Positions 1-11,536 of a stretch of 64,000 nucleotides of DNA are shown here, in pieces. The DNA is from Parasponia andersonii (lineage: Eukaryota > Streptophyta > Magnoliopsida > Rosales > Cannabaceae): contig JXTB01000470.1 in the NCBI GenBank assembly GCA_002914805.1, forward strand, positions 7,028 to 71,027. The letters run 5' to 3'. The position numbers and the translations under genes are program-made. Within the stretch, counting starts at the first letter, position 1. Every line of letters starts with the position of its first letter. The notes under the pieces were generated by a model. That model was not told where the DNA came from. It ran no database searches and was given only the letters and a program-made list of their open reading frames with translations.

Positions 1-23
1 TTTCCTGTTTGTCAAGGCAAACT

Positions 24-126
24 GCACGGAGAAGGTCGCACAAAACCTATGGAAGAGGTCGCATATAACCATCACGGAGGAGGTCGCATATAACCCTTAC
101 GAAGGAGGTCGCATATAATCCTTATG
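24..126. repeat. short tandem repeat, about 25-bp unit, four copies
   Basis: The core AGGTCGCA recurs at about 33, 56, 81 and 106, a period of 23-25 bases. Flanking bases (GGAGGAGGTCGCATATAACC-like) are partly conserved between units. No coding function is visible, and it could be a minisatellite inside an older element cut by the window edge. Confidence 0.7.
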
Positions 127-164
127 CGACCTTAGAATTTTAGACCGCACAACACTTTTCTTTC

Positions 165-1400
165 CTACTTTAGTCATAACGATCTCCCTTTTGACCATGT
201 CAATTATAGGAGGCCCATATTAAATGGAACCTCAAGTGTTCTATATAGTTTTGCGTTTAATTGCTAAACACGTTTTGCAGGAACTTGACTTTAGGCCTTT
301 GTTTTATTCATTCTGTGATAATTATTTCTGTGATAAATAGTACTTTCATACATGCCCTGTAATTGCTGATAAGGAAAGAATAGAGAAAAACAAACACTTT
401 AAGGTTAAATAGACTTACTGCCTACTTCCCTCCTATGTCGTAAGAACTCATATCCTAACATTTTTCTCGACTTATGCCTTATTGTATCCCAGTATCCTAT
501 ATTCTCTCCTGTTGACACCACGAATACCAATATAAATGTGTACTTATCCTTCACTTTAATCCCCCATTTTAAAGGCCTTGCATGAATAGCCTAGTTTAAA
601 TGCAAAACTGGAGATGACAATAGTAACTTAAATACTTTTTTTCTAGAGTAACCATTTGCGGGGGCCGGAGTTTTTCATCAAATTTTGTTAATGAACTAAT
701 GCGCCAGTTTCTAAGTGACAATTGTTTGTGCTCTATTTGGTTCTGGTATAATTAAAATATGATACCGGCGTTAAGTATTGAGCTTGGTACGTGTGTTCGT
801 AAGTAAATTTTGGTGTTTGTTACTTGGTTTTAAATAAGTTTTAAAGCAAAGAATGTTACAAATATAGTACTATATTCCTTTACCAGTGACTAAATTTTAG
901 GCTTACTGGCTTGTTTGCCCAACTTAAAACTGGTTTGGCACTGTACTCCTTAAATATTCCGCCATTTACCAAACAATGCAGCATCTCATTTTCCTCATCT
1001 TAATTTCTTTTTTAGTTTTGTTCGTTTATCTGTTTAATAATTCCGTTTCTTAATTTTTTTCAATTTATTTGGCAATATGCATCCAATGAATTTGTACGTA
1101 CTAATCTAAAATGACTAAATCAAAATAGATAAGGGCAAAAATAATGAATAAATAGGCCGTTCTGTGGTAAGCTACACCTAACGCTAATTCTCCACGATTG
1201 AATTTGGGTCGCTGGTCCGGCTCATGAATAACTTGAAGATGATTCAATGAACTTCACATTGTGGTAAATATTGCCAAAATTCCGGTGATCTCAGTCAGCT
1301 AATTTTCACAGCCATTTCAGACTTTTCAGTAACTCTAAATTCTAATTGCTTCCTCAAACTAGTTCTATATGTGAAAATTTTGTTCTCATAAGAATACACG
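165..1400 (+). repeat. diverged duplicate of the F-box downstream spacer (pairs with 19765-21060)
   Basis: This block aligns in the same orientation with 19765-21060. Matching landmarks in order include ACCAAACAATGCAGCATCTC (968) against ACCAAACAATGCAACATCTC (20631), and GGCAATATGCATCC followed by TTGTACGTACTAAT (about 1071 and 20737). By eye it is diverged with many small indels. In the second copy the block sits between an F-box pseudogene and the start of another F-box copy, so this is best read as spacer from the same tandem gene family. No coding sequence is seen in it. Similarity stops near 1400, where a Copia relic begins. Confidence 0.75.
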
Positions 1401-1439
1401 CATGCCAGAATAAATACAAACTCAAAAGTAATATAATCA

Positions 1440-1640
1440 GCTATTTACAGATTATCCACGGCCGACCACAACCTCTGGGATTACCTTGACCTGAACCACA
1501 ATCACAATTTTGTCCTCCATCATAATTTCTTCTGAAAGTGATAATATTTGCCTCAGCATTCTGCACCTTACGATTTGTGTATCCAGTAGTTGCTCAGTGC
1601 ACATTTCTTGCGTTTGTAGCATGAATTGAACTTTTGAAGA
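1440..1640 (-). pseudogene. Copia retrotransposon gag fragment (C-terminal, Gly/Arg/Asn-rich part)
   Basis: On the minus strand one frame reads through a segment resembling the end of plant Copia Gag. A stretch with MLQTQEM and LDTQ is followed by FRRNYDGGQNCDCGSGQG and NPRGCGRPW, like the Gly/Arg-rich linker before the zinc knuckle. A one-base shift is needed between the two halves, so the frame is broken. No protease or polymerase follows to the left; the sequence changes to the F-box spacer duplicate. A matching primer binding site and LTR end lie upstream on the same strand at 2227-2493, so this is probably the rest of one truncated Copia copy. Identification is by motif style only. Confidence 0.55.
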
Positions 1641-2226
1641 GTCAGCATGTAATCCCTAGAGGTAAGATTAAACATACAGAATTAGACTATCGAAATTTCA
1701 AAACTCTATCTAGTTTTATTCATTCTTTCCCACCAAAACTCTAACCTTCTTTTCCTTCTTGCTCTTCTTCTCTCTAACATCTAATTTGTCTTAAGGCCTT
1801 TGTTCATCCAATGCTACTATCCTACAATCACTATCTTCAGGTTCATATTCTCATCCCTTCTTATCATTTCCTCTAAGTTTTTGTGGTTAAGCTCCAAGAT
1901 AAGGAGATTAACTTCACAAAGCAATTTTCTTACTTAATATATCACTCAAACTATAAATCAAACATTGCAATCACAAATTTCAGTCTAGCATTCAGGCAGA
2001 CGAATCTTGACTCTATATATCTCTCAAACTATAAATCAAATGACCTCCAAACTTTAATGACAATAAGAACATATAAACACATACCATATACTAAAAATTA
2101 GAAAACAAATGATGAGTGCAATCATATAAACCATAAACATGGCATAATAGAAGTATATTTCGGTTTAAGAACTTATATACTCTATCCTTCACCTTCTTCA
2201 ACAGAGACCAAAGACTACTAATATCA

Positions 2227-2238
2227 CCTCTGATATCA
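2227..2238 (-). other. tRNA primer binding site of the Copia relic
   Basis: The minus strand reads TGATATCAGAGG, two changes from the common plant initiator-Met site TGGTATCAGAGC. It lies two bases after a plausible LTR terminus (...TTTTCACA). Its distance and strand fit the gag fragment at 1440-1640. Confidence 0.5.
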
Positions 2239-2240
2239 AT

Positions 2241-2493
2241 TGTGAAAATCCTATCTTGGTATGCATGAAGAAGTGTCTATGGCAGTTTCATATCCTCAAT
2301 CGCCATGGGAGGTCACATAGTACCCCAAATTGAATGACTCCTTATATGCTCACAGTGAACGGTATTACTAGAACAACTAATACAACATATACAACTCAAA
2401 ACCTCACCATGGGAAAATAACATAGAGAGAGAAGAGAGATGGATGATAATTTTCATATTCTGTATGTTACAGTTTCAAATGAAGGACTGATAT
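2241..2493 (-). mobile_element. 3' part of a Copia LTR, interrupted at 2494 by the LARD-like element
   Basis: On the minus strand this segment ends in CA next to the primer binding site and carries a CT-rich stretch typical of an R/U5 leader. It is cut at 2493 by the retrotransposon 2494-13797. The missing upstream part should resume after 13797, where the minus strand shows a TATA-like TGTATATAAAG. Joining the two sides is an inference, because no second LTR is present in the window. Confidence 0.45.
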
Positions 2494-4784
2494 TGTCACA
2501 ACCCAAAATCCTAGGTTGTGATTTTTTTATAATTCTGAGTATAAATTAATATAAATAAGGAATTTTACAAAATTCGGAGAAAACGTAGTACTTGGATATT
2601 TCATTTTAGTCCTTGACTTATTAGAAATTCTATAAAAAGGGAACGCATCTTTAGTTTAATTTATTAAGAGAGATAGGCCAATTAAAATTTGATGAAACAT
2701 AGTTAATTTATACGAAAACTTAATTTGATAAAAACTTTAGCGTTGATTAAAATAAAGTTTGTAAATCTTAAGTCAGAAAGTCCAAAAATTGATTTATAGA
2801 ATTAATCAAAATTTCTAAGCACTTAAAACTTTAAAAATATACTCCTTGGGAACTATAGGGTCCTATATATATATATATACCAAATCCTCAAATAGTAGTA
2901 AATACATCCTCATACATTCACTTAGTAGACTCAATGAACTTGGCTAAACAGTTAGACGTGAAGAAAGAGTGAAACAAAGAAAAGTACCAACCTAAGAAGA
3001 AATAAGACCACGAGCCTAAGCCAAGCGACTTGCCTAGCCATCGATACAACTGATTCGAATGAGTGATCACCTGAAAGGAGGGGGGAAAAAGAGAAGGGAT
3101 AAGCTCGAAAGCTCAGTAAAAAGTTGTTACCTCAATTAAAACTTTTTTAGTGATGGAAAGCCCCTGCATAATTAGTTTAATCCAAAATAACTTTGCAAAA
3201 CCATATGTGCATATATTCATAAAATATCCAAAACTGAGAGTTCATATGCACGTATATATATATATATATAGATATAGAAAAAATAGTATCCCAAAACTAA
3301 TCAGTCCACAAATATATGACATAAATCTATCCATACCCATGAGTTCACCACCTCTCATCTATGGAAACTAGGGTGTTGGTACTATGTGTGCTATACAGCC
3401 TGCCTGACACCTAGCCCATAACTAGAGGGGACATCGGTGTGTCGCCTACCAAACCTGGAGGGGCAACTGCATTGCCTACACCTACCAAATGGGGAGGTAA
3501 TCAGAAGAAATACCCCACGCAGGTTCACGGACTCTCACCGTCGGTGGGGTCACAGCGCCACACTGTAAAAACCCCATGATACTAATATGGGACTCATGTA
3601 TGATCCTATGACACGTGTACTCTGAACTGATGTGTAAAAGTAGCCATACAGTAAATTAAGTTCAAATAATGCTCTGGTTTTTAATAAAATAATTCATTAA
3701 ATTTTGTAGAAAAATGGGCAGCATAACGGCCCTATTTTGACATACCCAAAAATAACCTTCACTCAGAAAATTCCTAGAGCAATCCAATATATAAATCATA
3801 CAATTCAATTCCATCATAGATATTTAAAAGTTCTAAAATCACATTTGTTCTCATATGTTGCAAAAAATAAGTTTTATTCAAAATGACATAAAAGAGAGGT
3901 AACTGAATCCCTACCTCACTAGAATAGTGATACCACGCTATTGGATGCTTAAGGTGCCGTTGGACGATCACTCAGAGGGTCGGGAACTAATCCCACGCCC
4001 TCGATCATCCTCTTAAGAAAAACCAACTTCTCACCGAAGCTTCAATTCTACAAACGGACTTCTTCACTGAATTCCTAGTACCCAAAATAGCTAGGTTAGA
4101 CATATGACTTATCCAATTCGGATCCGGGCTCACACCGGATCGGTGGTACGCAAAACGAAACAAAATCTTGACCGTCCGATCTCGATTTTTGTGCCGATCA
4201 CCAACGACACAATATATATATATCAAACTTCTCTATTTTCCGAGTACATTCCAAAAATGACAACAAAAACGAAATCTAATGGTCGGATCGAAAACTAAAA
4301 TTCAAAACTCAAAATACCCTAAAATGGCAACTTTCAATCCGGGTAAAATGGGATCGTGAAATATATACCTTGATAATCTTTGCGACGATACGAACCTAAC
4401 GAGCCTAAGAACGCCGCTTGAAATGGCTGAAATCGTCGCTGGAAGTCAAAACTTCCTGCAGCCAAAAACGGCATTTTCTGGCAATGTCGAGCTCAGCGGC
4501 GACTGGGGATCGGTGGCGCGACTTCCTGGCAGTGCGTGACAAGCTCACTAGGTAGTGGGCTAGCTGGACGGAGCTCAGAGCAGTGGCAGTAGCTCCTCTA
4601 TTCCTTCGACGACCGTGAACGGGGGAGAGAACAAAGAGGGTGAGGATGGGTCTGGGGGAGGGGGGAAAAACGAGAGAGAGAGAGAGAGAGAGGAAGAGAG
4701 ATATATATATATATATATATAATCTGATTTTTTTTAAATCCGGTCAAATGACCATTCTACCCCTTAAAAAATTGGGATTTTACA
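2494..4784 (-). repeat. 3' LTR of the LARD-like element
   Basis: This 2291-bp LTR runs TGTCACAACCC...ATTTTACA as read on the plus strand. It matches 11537-13797 over its whole length with point differences and small indels, about nine bases in ten by eye. It contains an AT-rich half and a GC-rich stretch near 4430-4650. On the minus strand a TATA tract lies only about 65-85 bases from the LTR start. Short open frames inside are not shared in a way that suggests protein coding. Confidence 0.9.
4672..4721. repeat. (GA)n and (AT)n microsatellites at the LTR promoter position
   Basis: (GA)n at 4672-4692 and (AT)n at 4700-4721 are expanded relative to the other LTR, where the same place (13705-13736) holds only a short GA run and a TATATATA. 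On the minus strand this is the TATA tract followed by the CT-rich leader. Confidence 0.85.
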
Positions 4785-4797
4785 TTCTCCCCTTCTT
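4785..4797 (-). other. polypurine tract of the LARD-like element
   Basis: The minus strand reads AAGAAGGGGAGAA directly before the LTR start TGTAAAATCC. This is the expected plus-strand primer position for reverse transcription and marks the 2494-4784 copy as the 3' LTR. Confidence 0.85.
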
Positions 4798-7355
4798 ATA
4801 GGAATTTCATCCCGAAATTCAAGTACAAACTGAGAACAAGAACAATATTTTAAGAAATAGCCACTGAGAGTGTAGGGAATACTTGACTATAGAATTTATG
4901 AGTAGGAAACCGAACGCGAGTTAATGAAAGTGTGAAATAGACAGTCCTCACTTGGCATCAAAGCCCCACCAACATACCATACCGCACTATGGTGTGGTAT
5001 AAGGACGCATATGGAAAGATCAAAATTATAAAATGGCTCAACAATAGGTACAAGAATCTCAACACCTATAGTTGGAAATGATAACCTCAAGTATGTAAGC
5101 AGTCAAAAAGATAATGGTAATAATCATTGCTAGAAGCCAAGAATACAGGACTCTGAACACTAATTATAAGGCACTAAACTAGAACAACAGACCAAATATC
5201 AGATATAAGAACATTGTCCCCCTGATCATACCAAATCAACAATCTCCTGGGACATTCCCATCTGTCTGCAACTAGGACCTGGACCTAGACAATCTCCGAG
5301 TTAATAACTCTAACAAGAGTCTCATTTCAAGCATAGAACACAATAGAATAGAGTTTAAAATGAAGAATAAAGATCCTTGTATTACACCACACAAGATAAA
5401 TGAGTTTAGAGATTGGAGGTGACAAAGAGAGATCAATGGCTTATAACTATTTTTTGTTCTCCGATTAGAGCGAGGAATAACACAAAACACAAGCCACTTC
5501 TAGTCAAACACAAGACTAGAGCACCTAAACTAGAAATCACCAATGCAAAATATTAGTGCAAACCTCAGTCTCAAAAGCAAGCATCCAAACATGAGAAATT
5601 TCAGAAGCATTTCAAACCTTTTATCCAGTGTAAAGCCTCATTAAAGAAAATAAAAACGAATGCTGACCCAAAGACTCTACAAGTCCTCGATATAAAGAAA
5701 ACTCCATGGACACAATCCAATGTCCTAGAAATATACACATAACTGAAATTGACACTTAACACTCAAGAAATAAAGTTCTAACAGGATAGGTTGCCTGGTA
5801 CTACCCTCGAGTGACGCCTGTCTCCCATGAAATCTCATTTCAAATTTTTTTTTATATAAACAATTTTGAAAACATTGAATATAAAAGGTGTTGGGGCCTA
5901 GGAATACTATACTAGTTCACACTATGGTTTCTCCTTGGCCAGAGGTAAACCATACCTGAACTTTGAGTACCCTTTACAATATAAATATAGAGTCCAACGA
6001 CTCTTAAGATAAAAATCTATAAATGATCTCAGTCCAATCACCATTAGCCATATAACAATAACCATGTTATATCTAATTTAAATCCAGTAAGGGAATTAGA
6101 TCCAATTCAACATCAATAATTAGTAAAAGTTTTACTCCATGCATATATGATGACAATCTCTAGTAAACACAACCATCAACATAAGGTTGAGCGATACACA
6201 GTAACCATTTAGTAAAACAAATATGGAATGCATGAAAAAGACACTAGTGTGTCCCACATAATCAACAAAATAGACATTTATCACGTAATCTGCACATACT
6301 TGATAAAATAATAAATGAGGCCATATTTAAATTATCATGGTCGATTTTCCTTACAAAATTAATAAGGAATTTGGGCCTCAGTCCATATCACAACTAAACA
6401 CAAAGTAATATTTTTATAGAATTCCAAAATATTCTCCAAACTAATTAAACAAGTTTCTCAAAAAAAGTTTGAAAGTTCACAATTTTTTTTTTAACGTACG
6501 GAAAAAAAAATTGAGTAGTTTAGAAAATAATAAAGTGTGAAACATTGCCAAAGCATTTTCTCAAGGTGGGTAAAACAAACACCGATTCTTACTTAACCCT
6601 TTAAAATAAGCATTAAAAGTTCATCAAGGTTTACACTAGGTATAACAAACTAATTAACATATATATGAACTCCACACACTGGAAAGCTAGAATCAAATCT
6701 TCAAGAAGAATATCACATATTCAAATGCACCACTCAAAGCTTGTTAAACATAAAGCCAATGGATATATCTCAAAACTTATCAAATGTATAACCAAGACAT
6801 ATAACTCAATGCCTTTCATTGATTTTGCAAATCAAAATTTCATCCTCCTCCCAAGTTTTCTCAATACTGGGGAGACTGGCCAAAACCAATCATACAATGC
6901 CCAAAACCCAACTAAAACCAATCCTGTATAACTCCAATGTAATTTGTTCACACCGTAGGAAATTAAGTTAACATAAGTTATTATACTAAATAATCCAAAA
7001 ATACCAAGGGAGCATACATTAACCAACAAGGTAAATCACGTCAAAGCAAGCTTAGAAGAAATATGCAATTGGAACCATCGAACACCCAAGGCACAAATGA
7101 TAAGCTGTACAAAATTTAAATCAAAATTCTCAATTCAAACATTTTCATAACGCAAACAGTCATATAAATTTCCATTTTGTAGGCAATATATTCTAAAGAA
7201 AATCAGAAGCATAAATCTTCAAACACACTCGTGAAGCTAATGATTTTCCCCCAAAATCATCTTCAATCCACACCAAAGAACCGAGTATTCAAACATGTGA
7301 ATATCCTAATTCAAAACTTTTCTTAAGTAACTTACATTCATTTGTTTATATCTCA
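4798..7355 (-). other. non-coding interior of the LARD-like element, 3' half
   Basis: AT-rich sequence with stops in all frames. The longest open frames are below 100 codons and show no known domain. The bases just before the polypurine tract (TTCGGGATGAAATTCCTATA on the minus strand) resemble the tail of plant Gypsy pol genes, but no pol domain precedes them. Confidence 0.6.
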
Positions 7356-7360
7356 AGTAA

Positions 7361-10280
7361 TGTAACACCCCCAAGCTCAACTATACGACTATGTAGGTCA
7401 AACTAGGAAGCATTCTCTTTTATAAGCCATAACTTTTGTTTTGTTCAAAAATTTAGGCCAAATTTAAACTTTTCAAGCTTTAAAACAAAAGAAACTGCGT
7501 GGCATTACTTTTTGAAAGTGTCTTTACAAAATATACAACTAAAAACTCCTTATCAGTTTATCTTGCCATCCGCAGTGATATTTACATCACACCAAAATAT
7601 CAAAATACAACGAAAATATCGCCCACAAGTCAAGCTCATCTACATCTGTATGATCATGGCGACAAGAAAGCGTGTTAGCCAACCAGCAACTCTATACATC
7701 ATATATATCCTCACCTGCATCACAGGAACTAAATGAGTTAATGCTCAGTAAGTAAAAATCATGTATGCCCATGAATGTGTTTCATGTATAAACTTTATTG
7801 AAATTCTCATTGTACTCTTTCTTTCATAACTTTTTATTTTGATGCACTTTTCTTAGAAAACATTTATTTATAGGGACTTTGAGTACATTAAAAAGTCGCG
7901 GCAGTCGGTAGGCCGTGCCCACCTGTGCGGGAAAGAAAAACATGGCCAATGTGAACCATACCTACCTAACACAGACTGACTAAGTAATGCACCTGATAAA
8001 TCTCATAGTACAATGCTCAGTCCCGGCAGTCGGTAAGCCACGTCCACCTATGCGGAAAGGATGCTTGTGCAAACTATACTTACTCAACGCAGACAGACTA
8101 AACACTATACTTAAAACATATCTCGTAAAATTAGTACAATGGTACTACTTTAAATCCAATGTGTGGAAAACTTTACTTCTTTGAAAATCATGCTTAAATG
8201 ATCATGTCATACTTATGTTTCCGTAAACTTTACAACAATAATATAAATAACTTATAATTGAAATAATACACATAAGCATGTAAGAAAATATCTTGTATCT
8301 ACTATTGTTCTTGTGATGCAGTTAAAATGAATCTTCACTTACCTTGTGTCCGGGTAGAAAAGATAGTGGAAAAGGTCAGTATCCTCTGTGGCAAGGTGTG
8401 TGGCAGACCTGATGTCAATTTTATTACTAACATTATCACTACAATGTAAAATGTTTAAAGTAAACAAGTACAAGACCGAATCACAACTTTTACAAAAGAA
8501 GGAACCCTAATCACAAAATGAACCAAAATATCATCTACTTTCATAAAAACTAGTTCATTTGCTTCTAAATGGTACCATTTGGTTCTAGAAATATTTGGAC
8601 AGCACCTCCCCTATTTTTAGGACATCCCCACATAATTAAAATCATGGTTTAAGACCTGTAATAATAATCAACAAGCCAATTCCTACATATACAATTCATA
8701 GAGGATCATTTAAAGCTACCTAGGTATATTTGAATTCTTTTTGTTTAGACAAAGTTTAAAACCACTTTTATACATATGTGTCATCATAACCAGCCACCAA
8801 ATGAGTGTAATAAATATTAGGATCCATAAAATATGCACTCCAAGTTTAGAAAATCAGATTACAAATATAAAAACTTAATCTACCACACATGACAATACTT
8901 AAATCCTTAACTAGCACACTTTAGGGCTTTAAGTATAACTTTAATCCTCTACTTAAATTCTGTATTTCCAGCCATATATAAGGTTTTCTTAGACCTTAAT
9001 TCATCAAATAAAATCTTTAATTCATGAGCTAAAGTAATAGAAATAAATTACTAATTCTAAATTCCACAAAAAGCTCACCTTGACTAGTTTTAACTTTTGT
9101 TGAAACTCTTACCTTCTACTTCCACAAAACTGATTTCTAACGCTTTTCAATTGATCTTAGGACTCAAGAGGACCTAGAAAAAAATATTACTTAAGTATTA
9201 TCATGTGGAGAATGGAAATAACAAAACAAAACCTAGGAAGAAAAACTAGTAGAATTACCTTGATTAGTTTGGACCTATCTTGCTTTCTTGAGCTCCAAAT
9301 TGAGTTCTACCACTTGGAAACTATTAGATATTGATAAGGGGAGTTGAGAGAAGTATAGAAAGTTGCTAGAGTGGTGCAAGTCGTGGCTAGGGAGGAAGAG
9401 GAAAGAAATGACCAGATTTGGTCAAAAATCAATACTTAAAGGCTAAGAATGGCATAACTTAAATTCTAAGGGGTATTTTGGGTATTTCACACCTTATTTT
9501 CTATGTGTCCAGCTCTAAAACATCCTTAACATACTCACCACGTTGCTGGTCAATCCTATACACTCAAGTGTAGACCCAAATGATGAAATCTAGCTTAGAA
9601 AGTGAAATCTAGTCATACTTTGACTTATGATCCTATATGGCTAATCTTATTGTAATTTGGTGAAACCTAGCCCCATAACCAATCATTAAACATAAAAAGA
9701 AAGTCAATTAGACTCTAATTGATGATGCAAACATAGTATAATTGCCCAATTAATAGAATGCACAAAGATGAGATTATGCAATTAAGTTGAATCTAAGCTA
9801 GCTTAGTGTAATTAAACACATTTCAGTATAGTGACTGTCACCTCGTGCTTACCTGGAACGAACATTTTTTTGAAAATGCTAGAAATGAGTCCTAAACATT
9901 AAATTAAAGCTATTTGATGTACTAAATGCACAGTGAATTTGGTTCTGAAAAGCGTGAAAGATGCATTTTACCAAAAAAACTACTATTTGACTAAGTTATT
10001 AATAGACATGGCTTTTAATGCATGTGCATATAATATTATTATTCATGAATATATTCTTTGTTCTTTTCACACACCAAACTCTCTCTCTGAGGGTACTGAA
10101 CCTTTACACTGCATAGGAACACTTCGACAACCATTAGTATAACAATATATTTTAAAAGCATTTAATGATCAAATGAGCAATTTATCATAAAATTGACACT
10201 AGTTTCATGATATGTCTATTATGTAATGTGAACATGTTTATTATTGGCCTATTATGCATGTGAGAATCTTGGGCATTACA
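7361..10280 (-). mobile_element. solo LTR of a second Gypsy-type family, nested in the LARD-like element
   Basis: The 2920-bp segment begins TGTAACACCC and ends GGGCATTACA. It is flanked on both sides by AGTAA (7356-7360 and 10281-10285), a perfect 5-bp target duplication. There is no second LTR, primer binding site or polypurine tract inside, so it is a solo LTR left by LTR-LTR recombination. It interrupts the interior of the host element and is therefore younger. Internal landmarks (GAGTTAATGCTCAGTAAG, then a GC-richer double repeat) occur in the same order as in the host LTR, which suggests minus orientation, though the two families differ clearly. Confidence 0.85.
7895..8105. repeat. 125-bp tandem duplication inside the solo LTR
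   Basis: CGGCAGTCGGTA at 7899 recurs at 8024, followed in both by a similar CCACCT-TGCGG-AAAG block and then a CAGAC-GACTAA block. The two units are diverged, so the duplication is old within this LTR family. Confidence 0.75.
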
Positions 10281-10285
10281 AGTAA

Positions 10286-11520
10286 ACCTATGAGTCAATT
10301 TACGAAAACATTCAATTGCTGTCAAACCAAGTATTAAGTAGGGATTGAAAAATACTTAGTAATCTTCTAAGTCCAAAAATTAGAGAAGGTACTTGAAAAG
10401 TTTGATTAACATATATACATTCATGGAAATAAACTACTTTGGTCTAGAGGTCCTTCAACCACCTAATGTAAAATAAAACCTCACTATTATACGAATAAGT
10501 TGGTAGTTTCACAAGACTTGGTCTCAAAGTAGCATATTAGTACAATAACTCTTTTGAAAAAGTGTATTAATTTTACCTAACTAATATCCGAGTTTAAAAT
10601 GCTCATAATCCCTTTGAAAATAAACATGTCACTTTGGTCAAATACAAAGGTCTACATCATTTAAAATGTTAATTGTCAACTTGAAATTTTCAAAAGTTCC
10701 AAAATCAAATGATTTAGTTTTTAAAATATCACCAAACTCTCAGCAAGTCAATAAGTCTCGTTCAAAGAACCCTAATAATAGAACCAAATGAAACTAGAAA
10801 AATGTCGTCACTATAGTTAAACAATGTCTCAAATTACCAAACCAACCACTTAATCAACGAGCATGCTATGCAAAAAGGTATCATCAATACAAATACTCAA
10901 ATGTAGAACCAAGTCATGATGCATCCAAATCAAGTGATCACGAAGATGTCAAATTTCAAGAAAATACTATCTCAGTCTAATAAACACCAATAAGGTCAAG
11001 CCACAACAGGGAAGTGCAACTACTAAACCAGTGTATCACAAGCTGAAATCCTCGAGAAAATATAACCACAATCAAATGCTACAAACAAAAACGACCACAA
11101 AACCCGAGAGACAGCATATAGATAGCCCATAAGACAGTCAAACACAACAACTAAGGTATAGGATACCGAATTGCTACCTTTAGAACCCACGAGGTTCACG
11201 TAGCCCCCAATATGAATGGATGGAAGAGTATAAGAACGAACGTCTATTCGAAACAAAGGATTACGCTAAGAGCGGAAATCAATAGTCTCATGTCAACTCG
11301 ACAATTCAGAGACTGACACTCCTAGAAAGTCACCATCCCAAAGAGACCAGAATTTTGCATTGAAAAAAGTTTAAGAGAGGACTTGGAAGGAAGTAGAGCA
11401 GAAATAACTTATCTAGCCAATCCCTAAGTGAAATATGAGGTATTTAACAAAATCATTTACAAAAAATTTTTAAAAACTAAAAATTTACACAAGCTTTATC
11501 CCAGACGGATCTGAAGCCAT
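10286..11520 (-). other. non-coding leader and 5' interior of the LARD-like element
   Basis: This is the region just after the primer binding site on the minus strand, where gag would be expected in an autonomous element. A 77-codon frame at 11023-11256 has a hydrophobic, tyrosine-rich composition and no Gag resemblance. No zinc knuckle or protease motif is seen. Confidence 0.55.
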
Positions 11521-11532
11521 GCTATGATACCA
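11521..11532 (-). other. primer binding site of the LARD-like element
   Basis: The minus strand reads TGGTATCATAGC, differing at one base from the plant initiator-Met tRNA complement TGGTATCAGAGC. It begins four bases (GAAT) after the LTR terminus ...GGGTTGTGACA. Confidence 0.85.
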
Positions 11533-11536
11533 ATTC

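Noticed and set aside
7895..8105. Possible satellite array
   Set aside because: Only two diverged units are present, and they are internal to a solo LTR with clear termini.
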